DNA from: Gonatopus flavifemur
Lineage: Eukaryota; Arthropoda; Insecta; Hymenoptera; Dryinidae
Direction of reading: 5' to 3'
Assembly (NCBI GenBank): GCA_018340375.1
Contig: JAFFJZ010000010.1
Coordinates: 14,446,001-14,510,000 of the forward strand
DNA length: 64,000 bases
Shown here: one piece after another, positions 1 to 11,500 of the stretch
How the letters are laid out: every line of letters starts with the position of its first letter
Position numbering within the stretch: the stretch's first letter is position 1
The notes under the pieces: generated by a model
What the model saw: only the letters and a program-made list of their open reading frames with translations
The model's database searches: none
Told to the model about the DNA's origin: nothing
Made by a program: the position numbers and the translations under genes

Positions 1-495
1 TGTGATTCATAGTAAAGAGCGACTGACTGTTCTTCCAAAGACTTACTTAAGCCTTATATATTCTTCGTATACGCGTTTCACCACTCGCGAGAAACACTTG
101 ATTAGTGACGTAGCAAAAATATCATATAGGTTGCCAATATTGAGCCATGCTATTCCCAATGATCCGCGCTACATTGAAAGCTAATTTCTACCGGAACTGG
201 GCCAAAGTTTGGGGCAATATTGGACCACATTTCACATGATCCTAGCGTTGAATGGAATCTATCGTTTAGTCAATGTTGGGCCAAGGATGAGCCAAGCAAG
301 AGCCAAGCTTGGCGCAATTGCGCCACAATAATAGGCTGACAAACGAAATCCGTCGAATAATGACATCGGTGGAACATTTTATTTATTGTTAATCAACATT
401 GAAGATTTATAGATTGCCAAGCCTTGTCTGTCAACATTGCGCTCAGCTATATTTCATTGTCAGCATTGGCGAAGCCCAAAAATTTTTGTATGGGT
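1..495. repeat. Copy 1 of a GCCAA/TTGGC-rich interspersed repeat
   Basis: This segment matches, with many substitutions, two other segments of the window (about 705-1965 and 49325-49819). Shared landmarks are GACTGTTCTTCCAAAGA near the left, ATATTGAGCCATG, CAATGTTGG followed by CCAAGGAT, GTTAATCAACATTGAA, and AGCATTGGCG near the right. Its left end lies outside the window. There is no coding capacity worth reporting. It serves as an uninterrupted reference for the interrupted copy that follows. Confidence 0.75.
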
Positions 496-860
496 CCTCT
501 AACACTCGATGAGTAATGTGGCAAAAACATTATATACGGCGAGATAGAGATTACATTTTTTGTAATCAACTATTTGCGTTATGATTATATGAATTATCAA
601 TGCGATGTTGATTTATTTCCACTTGAAATAATTCTAAATTAGCTGATATCATACTGACTTGAAACAATCTACGATTGAATTCAGCTATCACACTTTAGAA
701 TCAAGGGACATGTTGATATTGAGCTATGCTATCACCAATAATCGGTGCTACATTGAAAACTGATTTTTCTCGAGACTAAGTTAAAGTTCGTGGCAATATT
801 TAATCACATTTCCAATAATCCTCACTTTGAATAGAATCTATCGTTCAGTCAATGTTTGAC

Positions 861-1753
861 CCAGAGTTGCCAGGTCTAAGACTTTTTCTTGACATCTAAA
901 GAGAATTATTATTGTTCAGGCTTTTCTTAAGAAATCAAGATATTGGATGAAAATCTAACGATATTTTCAGAATTTTAAGAAAATCTTCAGAATTTTGAAG
1001 TAGTTGTAATTTTTTCCAACTCAACTTTAGACTTAAATGTCCCATGTGTGTATGGACCAACGGCCCAATGATGGACCAAGCCTGGCACAAGACCTGCCGA
1101 GATTTATCTCGAACAATTCACCAAACTTGGCCCAGGCTTGGGAATGATAAGATCAGGACAAGCTTGATTGAGCCAGTGGTTTTGCCAAAGTCCGGTCTAA
1201 TTCATTCACTAAGCATCAACCAATGCTTCTTCGATCGCAGATATGGATGAAAGAAGTAATTGATTCATATTTCAGTTCATGACTTTCTCATCGCCTGCTT
1301 TTCTAAGATCGCATTCTGGAAAATACCCTATGTCGATCATTTGCAGGGGAATACCATTTCCCGGTGAGCACAACAGTGGTTTTAGAGATACAGAAATCGA
1401 CAGAAACGATAGATGCTTGACAGAACCGATTCTTTCCTATAGAAAACTTATAGATTTTTATATAATCTTGATCGAAAATTGATACTACTTCACCTCCAAA
1501 ACCAGTGTTATGCTCAACAGAAAATGGTATCCCCTCGCTAATGATGAACATAGAGGATTTGTTAGAATGCATTTCAACCTGAAACTCGCGGCTCCAAAGA
1601 ATAGGCGGAAAAATACTCTTTTTTGCGGTCACTCTTTATATATTCGGCCATTGAAAGAATCGTTGACGATTCTTAAGAGAAAACTAGAGAAATCTAAAGA
1701 TATTTCAACCCTGGATCTAAAGATTTTTCATTATAGGCACCTGGCAACTCTGG
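861..1753. mobile_element. 893-bp inserted element with CCAGAGTTGCCAGGT inverted ends
   Basis: The left end CCAGAGTTGCCAGGT and the right end ACCTGGCAACTCTGG are perfect inverted repeats of 15 bp. They are flanked by TTTGAC (855-860) and TTGGAC (1754-1759), a 6-bp target duplication with one mismatch. The uninterrupted copies at about 275 and 49595 show the single site as TTGGGC/TTGGAC, so the empty site is visible in the window. No transposase-like reading frame is evident. The interior carries a palindrome (1311-1572) that recurs at 60072-60306. Superfamily not assigned. Confidence 0.7.
1311..1572. repeat. Palindrome P, copy 1
   Basis: Inverted arms surround a loop near 1400-1490. Left-arm words GATCATTTGCAGGGG, AATACCATTTCCCGGTGAGC and CAGTGGTTTT return as reverse complements between about 1497 and 1570 with roughly 15-20 percent divergence. 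A second copy at 60072-60306 has the same core, ending in the same GCGGTCACTCTT sequence on its right. Short open frames here on both strands are products of the palindrome. Confidence 0.7.
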
Positions 1754-2379
1754 TTGGACCAAGGATGAGCCTAGCAAGCGCCTGACGCAATTGTGAATCA
1801 ATGGTAGGCTGACAAGCGAAATTCGTTAGATACCGACATTGGTGCAACATTTTATTTGTTGTTAATCAAAATTGAATATTTATAGATTGCCAAGTCTTGT
1901 CTGACAATATTGCGCCAACTTATACTCTATCATCAGCATTGGTGTAGCCCGAATATTTGTAAATGGGTCAATGTGGGTAACCTCAGACCTTAGAATTAGT
2001 GATCGGCGATATTTGACAACCTCGATATTTTTTATAGAATTTCTATAGAATTCAGATCGGTATTCTGAAACACTCAATATAACCTCGACAAATTTTCCAT
2101 AAAAAATATCGATACTATCGAATATCACCTATCACTACCGAGAATGATTGAGCACACAGAATCTGAGGGATCTGTAAATGGGTCAACACATAATATCAAC
2201 ACAGTTTTCTGTCCAATTGACATGTTTTATTTCTTTCATTCACTGAATTTTCCGTCCTTTCTTTTGTTCATAGGTTTGGTTAAACACTGAGCTTTCGTCG
2301 GTGATATCTATCCGTATGAGGCACCAAAATATAAATGAGTATCACTTCTTTTGGTTGAATAGAAGGAAGACAATTAATC

Positions 2380-2523
2380 ATGATGGACCAAAGACAAATT
2401 CTACTGAATGCTTTGCAGAAACTTGGAAACGGATCAACTTTTCTGTGGTTGATCTTTATTTTGACTGTCACTCCACCGATGTTCAACGGAATGCACTCCA
2501 TGGCTTATATTTTTGTAGCTGAT
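2380..2523 (+). CDS. Transporter exon 1 (start, TM1)
   Basis: Encodes residues 1-48 and ends GTAGCTGAT before GTGAGT. The hydrophobic stretch FLWLIFILTVTP is TM1; the MFNGMHSMAYIF that follows is typical of insect SLC22 proteins at the start of the extracellular loop. Two adjacent ATGs (2380, 2383) compete as start. The 5' UTR limit is not visible; a CATAG at about 2268-2272 could be an acceptor for an upstream UTR exon. Confidence 0.88.
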
Positions 2524-5500
2524 GTGAGTCGATTTTAATATGGTGGTATCAGTTATACTTGATCATCAAGTACTCGAATTATACCGATATGAATATTTCA
2601 ATTTGAAATTCAATATATATATATATATTTTTAATGAGAATAATCAATTTGGGAGATTAATATCTCCATTGATGTTTGAATCAGCCGATCTAAATCTTAC
2701 AGGTCCCTAGTCATTGGTGTTCTGTATCAGAGTTGAAGGCTGCAAGTTGGACTGATGAACAAATTAGAAATATATCATCAGCCACGTCATGTACAAAATA
2801 TAATTATAATTACACGCTTTTTGCAAAAATTGGATTTGACAGATCTTTGATGTATAAAAGAGAAAACAAATTGCCGCACACATCGGAGTGCAGTGAATGG
2901 ACATTTGCAAATGATATCGACAGGACATCCATTGTTCAAGATGTGAGTAATTCTACTTGATAATTTCTGGATGAATCAAAAAATATCATTCACTTTAAGG
3001 TACATCCAAGTGAAAAAGTTGGTCTTGGTGTGTGATATTTTTTGCTCATTATCAAGTCTCTCAATTATGATATTGACTCCAGATTTTCAATTTAGGAAGT
3101 TTTTCCTTGCGATAATTCTTATTTTGTGTGTTATTTTTTCCCAGTGGAATCTGGTTTGCAACAAAGCAGCTGCTCGAACAAATACGCAAGTTGCATTATC
3201 CTTTGGAAAACTATTGGGAAGTGCTTTCTTTGGAATTTTTGCTGATAAGTATGGTCGTAAACCCAGCTACGTGATTGGGGTATTTTTGCTGATAATTTCT
3301 GGCCCAACCAGCGCGTTTATACCATGGTATTGGGGCTACATGTTGATGAGATTTTTCACGGGCGTCAGTCATGCTGCCATACAGTCACCATCATCAACTA
3401 CACGTAAGTAATTACGAGATTTCTGTCGATTCTTACCCATCCAAACTCGGTGAAACGAGTGTGAAACTGTGGGATACTCCACATATTCTGGAGGATTGAA
3501 TGTGAAGTGTTAATCCCTTGGTCTTTGATCTTTTCTGATCTATGTCTATCATAACATGCTTCGGGGGGGGGGGGGGGGCACCTCCCGAGTTGGAAAGCGA
3601 TTCCTCTTTTCTCCTTGCATGTGGAAGATCAGGAAATTTCTGCCACTTTGAGCAGCAAAGGAGGAGGATATAGCTCCTCTTTTGCCCCCCAAAGTGGCGC
3701 AAATTTCTCGTGTGGAAATCAATCCTGGGCATCCTAAAATATGTCCGGGCCCCGTAAGGATATAATTTGGGCATTCAATATAAGAGTTTCCCACCCACGG
3801 CCCATGTGGGCCCCAGTTGGGGTTGCTAGTGTACTCCCCGGATATTTTCATCTAGGGATGCCCACCCACAGTTCTATCTACGTTCTATCTACGTTTCCTA
3901 AAAGTATTTCGAGGCGGACATTTCAATGTTCATAGAACCTTTGTCAAATGTTTGTGAATCTAAAAATGAGCTTTCATGAACCTTCTGCCCGATCTATACA
4001 GATCTAATTTGAACGTTCACTGAAGCTTCATGTTCTCTTCGGGTAGAATATTTCAAAATAGTCAACAGAATTTGCACCAAATACTTCGGATTGTAATTCT
4101 CGTAACCTCTTGAGTAAAAATCAAAGCTGACCACATTCAGGGGATGCTGAATGTTGTTAATAGGTCGAAATTGCATTGTGTTTTATTTCTACTGGGGAAA
4201 TCTCTGACACTGAATGAATTGAAACGTATCTTGATTTCCATGTTGGAAGTTATTCTTCCAGTGCTCTTAGTTTCCAGGTTATAAGAATTGAAACGAATTT
4301 CAAACAACCTATGAGCTCGAAATTAAAATTCCAAAAATTTGATACGCTTTTGGCTGACTGGAAAAAATATTTTGATTACATTTCTGAAAATTTACATACA
4401 AGAGCGGAATTATAATTTGTTTTTGATTTGATGGTGATTTTACATCAAACATAGATCTATAAAAAGCTAACCCTCAAAGAACATTTTGCTGGAGCAAGTC
4501 CATTAATCTTTCATCTTAGGAATATCGCCCAAATATCCTGGGGCCCAGGGCAGGATGAAATTTGACAATCCATATGGGCTAAAACCCGTACAGCACAATC
4601 ACCGATTCTCCACCCAGGACTTCGGTGGACTGGAAGTGGAGAATCAGTGGAGAAATGAGAGCCGTGGAAATAAGGGAGAGTCTCCGTTGAGGCAACGGAG
4701 AGGCGACGTGGATTTGTCCACCCCCTTTATTTTCGATAAAATTCATATCTGTCGATTTACACAACCAAATTTCAATGAGTGAATCCATTAACATAAATTT
4801 TATTAAAAATAAAGGGGGCGGACAAATACACGTCGCCTCTCCGTTGCCTCAACGGAGACTCTCCCTTATTTCCCCCTTATTTCCACGGCTCTGATTTCTC
4901 CACTGCTTCTCCACCTCCAGTCCACCGAAGTCCTGGGTGGAAAATCGGTGGTTGTGCTTTACGGGAATGAACTCCACAACTTGGCTCAAGTTGAATTCTT
5001 GATGTGGACCAAATTTTTTGAACCATTACGTGGCCTAGATTAAAAAGCGTAACACCCCAAGTTGGGGCCAATCCAGGTGTCCTAACGAGGGCCACATTTT
5101 AAGTAGGGATTATAAACCTGGCCCAGGTCTGAGCCCGGAAAAATTTCTACACGGGTTCCTGATCTTCTATATATGTAGGGGGAAAGGAGGAATCATTCTT
5201 CGATTTGGGCTGAGTTGAACGACCATGAAAGCAAATTCGTATTATTCCTTTTTGAGGTATATAAACAGCAGATGTACACAGAAGTCAATTCAATTGTGAA
5301 CCATGTTGAAAGACTATATAAAAATGATCCATCTACTATTTTTTTCAGTAACAATTACATCCTCATCAAGTGAATTCAAGCATTTTTTCCTTCAGAACTC
5401 ACAGTTAAAATCATCCATCTGCCGAGTTTGATTGAAAGAACACACAACGAGTCTTCTTCATGAACTTTTTAATGATATCCAAAAAAATTCTGCACGCAAA

Positions 5501-8500
5501 ATTTTTTCATGTAATAAACTGATAATACCATTTGACCTCAGTTACCGAAGTAGCAAGCGAGAAACACAGACCCTGGATGGGAGTTGCCTGTAATATCGGT
5601 TACCCAGTGGGAACTCTGACTATAGTCGGAATCGCTTATTTCTTCAATGACTGGCGGCAGATTCAACTGGCTTCTACTTTACCAGCTCTGTTCCTCCTCA
5701 TCTGCGTTTGGTAAGAATGGTAACTACCTATCATACTCAGTACTTTTTGAATCCATACAGCACAAGAGTTCCCGCAAAAAGCTCCCGTTAAGCTAATCAA
5801 TATGTATTCATGATGGATATTTTTAATTCAAAATGAACTCTTCATGAACAACTTAGTGTTTAGTAGAAAGAATTTATATCGAGATTTCATAATGAATTCT
5901 GCGGGCATTCAATACGTTTTCATTTTGAATTCAGAGTATTTATAATAAATACATATTGATTAGCATACCGGGGACTATTCAAGAGGCCTTGAGGAGGTCT
6001 TTATAAATTAAAATTGATCATTTGCGCGGTCTGGGAATGCAGTTGCAGCCTCCGTACCATCTGTAGGACGGAATAGAATCAAAATCTAACCGAGTTAGCA
6101 CACAGGAATCTCAAATGAATTTTAAAAAAATAACTCTTGAAAAATTCTTTAAGAATACAAAGTGTTCCAAAAAAAGTTTCAGAAGAATTCAATTCGTCAG
6201 ACATTTGTGAGTTCCGTTCAAATTCTATGACACTTCTTTGAGAATTTTAACGGCACTTGAAAATATCTGACGAATCGAATTATTTTCAAACTCTTTAAGA
6301 ACACTTTGTATCCCGAAAGAGTTCTTCAAGAGTTGCTTTTTCAGAATTTATTTGGGATTCTTGTGCTCTCTCTGGGAAAGTAACTTCTGGCGCGATCTCT
6401 TGAACCCATTCTGAATTTCAGTTTGTCTAGTTTAAAACAAAACTAGAAAGTAATTCATTATAATATTTAAATTATTTTTAAATTCATTGTCTGTTATACT
6501 TTTCTTTTTTATATTTAAATGGAAGTATTATTATTCATTATTACTTTGGACAAATTGTTTAACTCAACAATCTATAATTATTATATGATTATTTGTTCAT
6601 TTGCTTTCATTTTTGCTTTGATATTCAAATGCTCATTTATAATTTTACATACGAACAATTTATGTAATTAATAATATGTTTCTGGAACCTTCGATTATGC
6701 GTGTACTGGATTAACCTTGTCCCACACAGCACCAAGATTCAAAAACAGTTCTTGATTCATTTATTTTGAATTCTCATGGTTCCAAATGAATTCATTGTGA
6801 ACTCTTCCTGAACTGTAGTGGTGTGTGGGATGGTTCATGACGGAAACTATCTAATCTTAAACGGACTAATCTTTTAGAACTCTTACAGTGTGAAAAATTT
6901 TTATGGGAAATTTCACATACACTGTTAGAAATTTCTGCATGAAACTTCAATCACGTGTGATGGAAGCAATTTCCACTCACGTAGTTGAAAAAGTTCTTGA
7001 AATTTCAATTAAATTTAAATGAAAATTCAATTATCAAATTGTACTATTATGGGTAACATAATATAGCAAAAATTGAAAATTCAATTATCTGTGATTGATT
7101 CCTAATTCAATCGCCAAGAATTGAAAATTTCATTTACTTGTGTCCATGAAAAACGAATGAAAATTCAAGAAATCTCTCACAGTCTACATGTATATGAAGT
7201 AATCAACGCATACAGAGATAGGAATTTTCACCAAAATATTGGGAAAATGCTTATAAATTCACAGTAAAAATCCCATAAAAACAGTAATTTTGATATCTTT
7301 TTATGTGAAAACTCCTATACGTGTACAGGAAATTTCCTCCACATAGGTACGAGAAAATTCCCAATATTTTTTACAGTGTTAGCCATATAAATGAGAACTC
7401 CTGGAGACCGGACAGCAAAAGAAGAATTTTCTTTGAGCTACTCCGAACACACCTGTATTTTGTTGGCATCGCATAATTTTGAACTTGGAAAATATTGAAT
7501 TTTAGGATCTTGTAATTTATCTTGTCTCTGTGATTTGAATTGAAAGTTGGATCTAATGTTTGTGATGAATTTTCAAATCGGACTTGAGTTTATTCTTTCA
7601 ATTATGAACCAACATTTTTGATCAATGAACAATGATTGTTTGACATCGCAAATTAATTCAATTGAATACATTATTTCAAGTATTGAGCCTCATTTATCAA
7701 AGGTGGAAATTTGTCCTCTAATATTTTGTTACGCGAACGGACGTATTCGCTCAATTCAGTCGCGTAAGAAATTATATTGTAACATGATTTCCCGAGTAAA
7801 AAAAAATGATATATAATTCATATATAATTCAATATAGTTTATATACAAATTATACATAATTTGGACAACTTTCCCTCTCGGGTTGTTATTGAGGATAATT
7901 TAAGGGGTTATATACCGTTAAAAGGCCGAAAAAAAGCAAATTTTCCAGAATTTATTCTGAGAAAACTTTTAAATTTATTGATCTAAACATTTGTACATAT
8001 ATTATGGTATCTTTTAACTGTATTTTAAGACTCAGTATCAGTAAAAATATTCATTTGGAAAGGAGCTACAGCTGATCTCCGGGAGCTCCTCTCAAAAAAG
8101 ACGTTTTGCGGTGACCACTATATCTGTGAACTGGATCCTCTGAAATTCAAAAACCAAACAGATTTCGTTGAAGTAATGTTAAATGTAGTAATGGATCGAA
8201 GAAATAAGCAAAATAGACGTTTTTGACAAAATTTCGGCCTTAAATTGTTTATAACAAAGAAAATATTTATCGGTGAGGAAAAATCTTCGATTAATTACTA
8301 AAAAATATATTTAAGAAGCTTGTGTTAAAATTTGAGACTGATCGGTCCAGCCGTTTTCGAGAAATCTTGGTCACCGACTTTGAAAACACAGTTTGGAGAA
8401 AAACGCATTCAAAGTTTCAAAAGCACTTGACATGGAGTGAAAAAATTTTACAAATATGCGAGTAACTTGGACAGTAATTGCCGAATCGACTTGAAATTCC

Positions 8501-11500
8501 CTGTGTGTGTACTTGAATGTATGTACATTACGAAAATGAAATTAAAAGAAATCGGTTTTTTGAAAATTTTAACTGTATATAACCCCTTAACAAAAAGGCC
8601 TTTAGAAACTAAGTTTCAACATAAGATGATGTATATTTATCTCAACTTTATTTATACGAATGCTGATTTATTCGTGAGAAAAGGAATAGAGTTATGAATA
8701 TTTATCCATTCTTTGATTCAACGATCCCATTGAACCGATTGATTTCTATGACCTTTAATGCAGCAAACATAATTCCAACCTAAACAGTTCACTTCTTCTT
8801 TATCGGTTCGAATTGTTATTTCGCATTGAAATTAATAAAAATCAATCGGTTCAATAGGATTTTTTAGCCAGGCTCACACCAGTTTTATGGTGTTTTTCTG
8901 GTTTTGTGCGATCGAATTGTCGTTAATAATCGCACGATATTAAAAATTTCTATCAAGCTGATGTATTCACGAGAAACTTTATCGTGAATTCTCATAGTTC
9001 CAGAGGTACTCATCATGAACTCATCCTGAACTGTTGTGCTTTCTGAATTTTCGATTCTCTAGTGTCCATGAATATAAATCCTGTCCACAATTTGTGGGAA
9101 TCCTTCCCACGCATGACCTTTTTGCACGACAGAATAATCTGGAAAATTGAAGAAACAGTTTACTCATCCGACTTGGCAAACATTAAGAATTTTTAGATAA
9201 CTTCAAGAGATATCTTTCTCAGAATATTCACAATCCTCGATTACATGAATATTGTTTGATTTGTGTTTCTCTTCCAAACAGGCTGATGCCCGAATCTCCA
9301 CGTTGGCTTATATCGCAACATCGATACGAAGAGGCAAAGAAATTAATAGAAAAATCACATGGGCCGATTAATTATGATGGGTTGAAACTGTCGGAACCGG
9401 TGAAAGAAAGATGTGAAAGTATTCCCGCATCGAAATCGCCTACCATTCATGAGGAAGACAATGGCTTCAGTCACACGCTGGAAAATTTGAAGAATTTGTT
9501 CTCTCATCATGAGTTACGAAGAAGAGTACTCATTGCTTATTTCTGTTGGATGACAGCATCGCTCTCTTACTATGCTTTAGGTGAGCGTGAGGTTTTCTTT
9601 TGATTGGTTTCCATCCTGAATTTGTGTACTTCATCAAAATTGTGGGAGAAATCTTGGATAAATGAAATGGAATATTGGGAACACTTGGTGTATCATGGTT
9701 CTGATCCCTAACAGCACAACCACCGATTTCCACGTCGCACCTTCGTGGACTCTACGTGGATAAATGATGGACGTGGATACAAGGTGGATGGACGGAAATT
9801 CTACGTAGAGTCAACGTAGAAATCTCCAGTGCTGTACGGGGATGTGATATTCTGAGTTTTTCCATTCAACGGAAATAGTATATATGGTGTATCAAAGGTG
9901 GAAAGTAGCCCTGCACGGAGAAAAATAATACAATAAAAATTACAACATTTTCTAGTGAATTAATACTATATGTCTAATGTCTTGAGAAGTACTCTTCAAA
10001 TGTGGAATAGAATACTACAACTGCAATAATTTTTCCTACATTCTGTAAGAAAGCCTCTGAGACCGTCAGGTAATTGTGACGACATTTGACGAAATAATAC
10101 TATTCTACTACATTATTTTTCTCCGTGTAGCAAACAGAAATTTCTCTGGAAAATTCTGAATCCGTCTTAAAAACGCTGGGAAACTATGAAATTCTCTGTG
10201 AAAACTCTCCACCCGGGGGAAAAAAATTAGGTATAATCCAGATATAAACCTACAACTGAAGTAGATATGAGTTTTGACCAGATCTGATTCAGATCTAATT
10301 AGATATAATTCTATCTCTATATATCTAATTATATTTACGTCGATTCGTGATCGGGTTGGATCGAATGTATATCTAATTCAGATATAGAGTGATATCAAAA
10401 ATATTTCCTCAACTTATTCATGTGAAAATATTGTGACAGTTTTTTGAAATTTCTCATATTGGAAAATTATGAAATTTCCGAGGAAATTTTCAAATTCTCA
10501 TCAGCCCAGGTATGCGTTGACAAATGTACCGAGCTTGGTGCCAAGCTTGAGCCAATGCTAGTTGACATTGGGCCTAGCATGGTTACCAACATTGGCACTA
10601 AATTGGTAATAACGCTTGGCAGCCACGCTTGGTTCAATATTGGTTTTATGTTTTGAATCGATATTGGTGCCATGATTAATATACAATCAACCTCAACGAA
10701 AAGGATAGTTTAATTATTGACATCCAAGCTTAATTGAATATAATATATTCCGACACATGAAATTTTGGAATATTGGATTTCGACACAGTCACTTTAGTCT
10801 AGATAGCATAAAAGTTCTGGAAGAGTTCAAAATTAATGAAATAGATTCATAAAGAACTCTTTTAGGACTCTTGTGCTATCTGGGAGGACGTTGAGAGGAT
10901 ACCCGTATTTGGACTGACGTACATTCAGGCGTATACTCTTTCAAGTTTCTGAAATCCGAATAAATTCCAAGCCCACTTCATGTGGCTGTATCTAGGCTTA
11001 CGGAGAGCCAAGTGTCGATTAAAGCTTGGTTGACGAAAAATAAATCAAATGCAGCGAAATATGCTTAGTCCTAGCATTGATATCTGAGGTGCTATTAAGG
11101 GTTGGTTAGCTGTGACCGGCCAAGCATCAGGCGAGACTTGGTTAACGAAAATTGAATCAAACACGGCAAAATATGCTCGGTCCTAGCATTGTTATCCAAG
11201 GCTCTATCAACGCTGAGTCAGCTACGGTGGGACAAACATTGGCCAAGGCTAGGCTAACGAGACTTGGCATACCAAGCTTGACGTCAGTCATGGTCCAATT
11301 GTCAGTCTTGAGATCACTTGCCTGGGAGGGACGTGTGCGGAATTTCATTTCGTTTCAAGTGCAAATTTAATCAAAATATCAATCTGTACATCACTTCTCT
11401 GATTCAAGTAGAAGTGCTGTACAGAGCGATAATTTTTTATTATATTGAAGCATTTGCCCGCAGTTTGTCATAAACCATTTGGCTACTGCGACGCCGCTAG

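Larger units (their letters stand above)
705..1967. repeat. Copy 2 of the TTGGC-rich repeat, split by an inserted element
   Basis: Bases 705-854 and 1760-1967 align to the same family as 1-495 and 49325-49819. The match stops after CAATG at 854 and resumes with CCAAGGATGAGCC, separated by a foreign 893-bp element (861-1753). The right part keeps the landmarks for GTTAATCAAAATTGAA, the Y-rich middle and AGCATTGG. Confidence 0.7.

Noticed and set aside
2971..3144. Open frame upstream of transporter exon 3 (from MNQKISF...)
   Set aside because: It is open intron sequence. The acceptor at 3144 gives the family-consistent junction to WNLVC and the upstream residues do not resemble SLC22.
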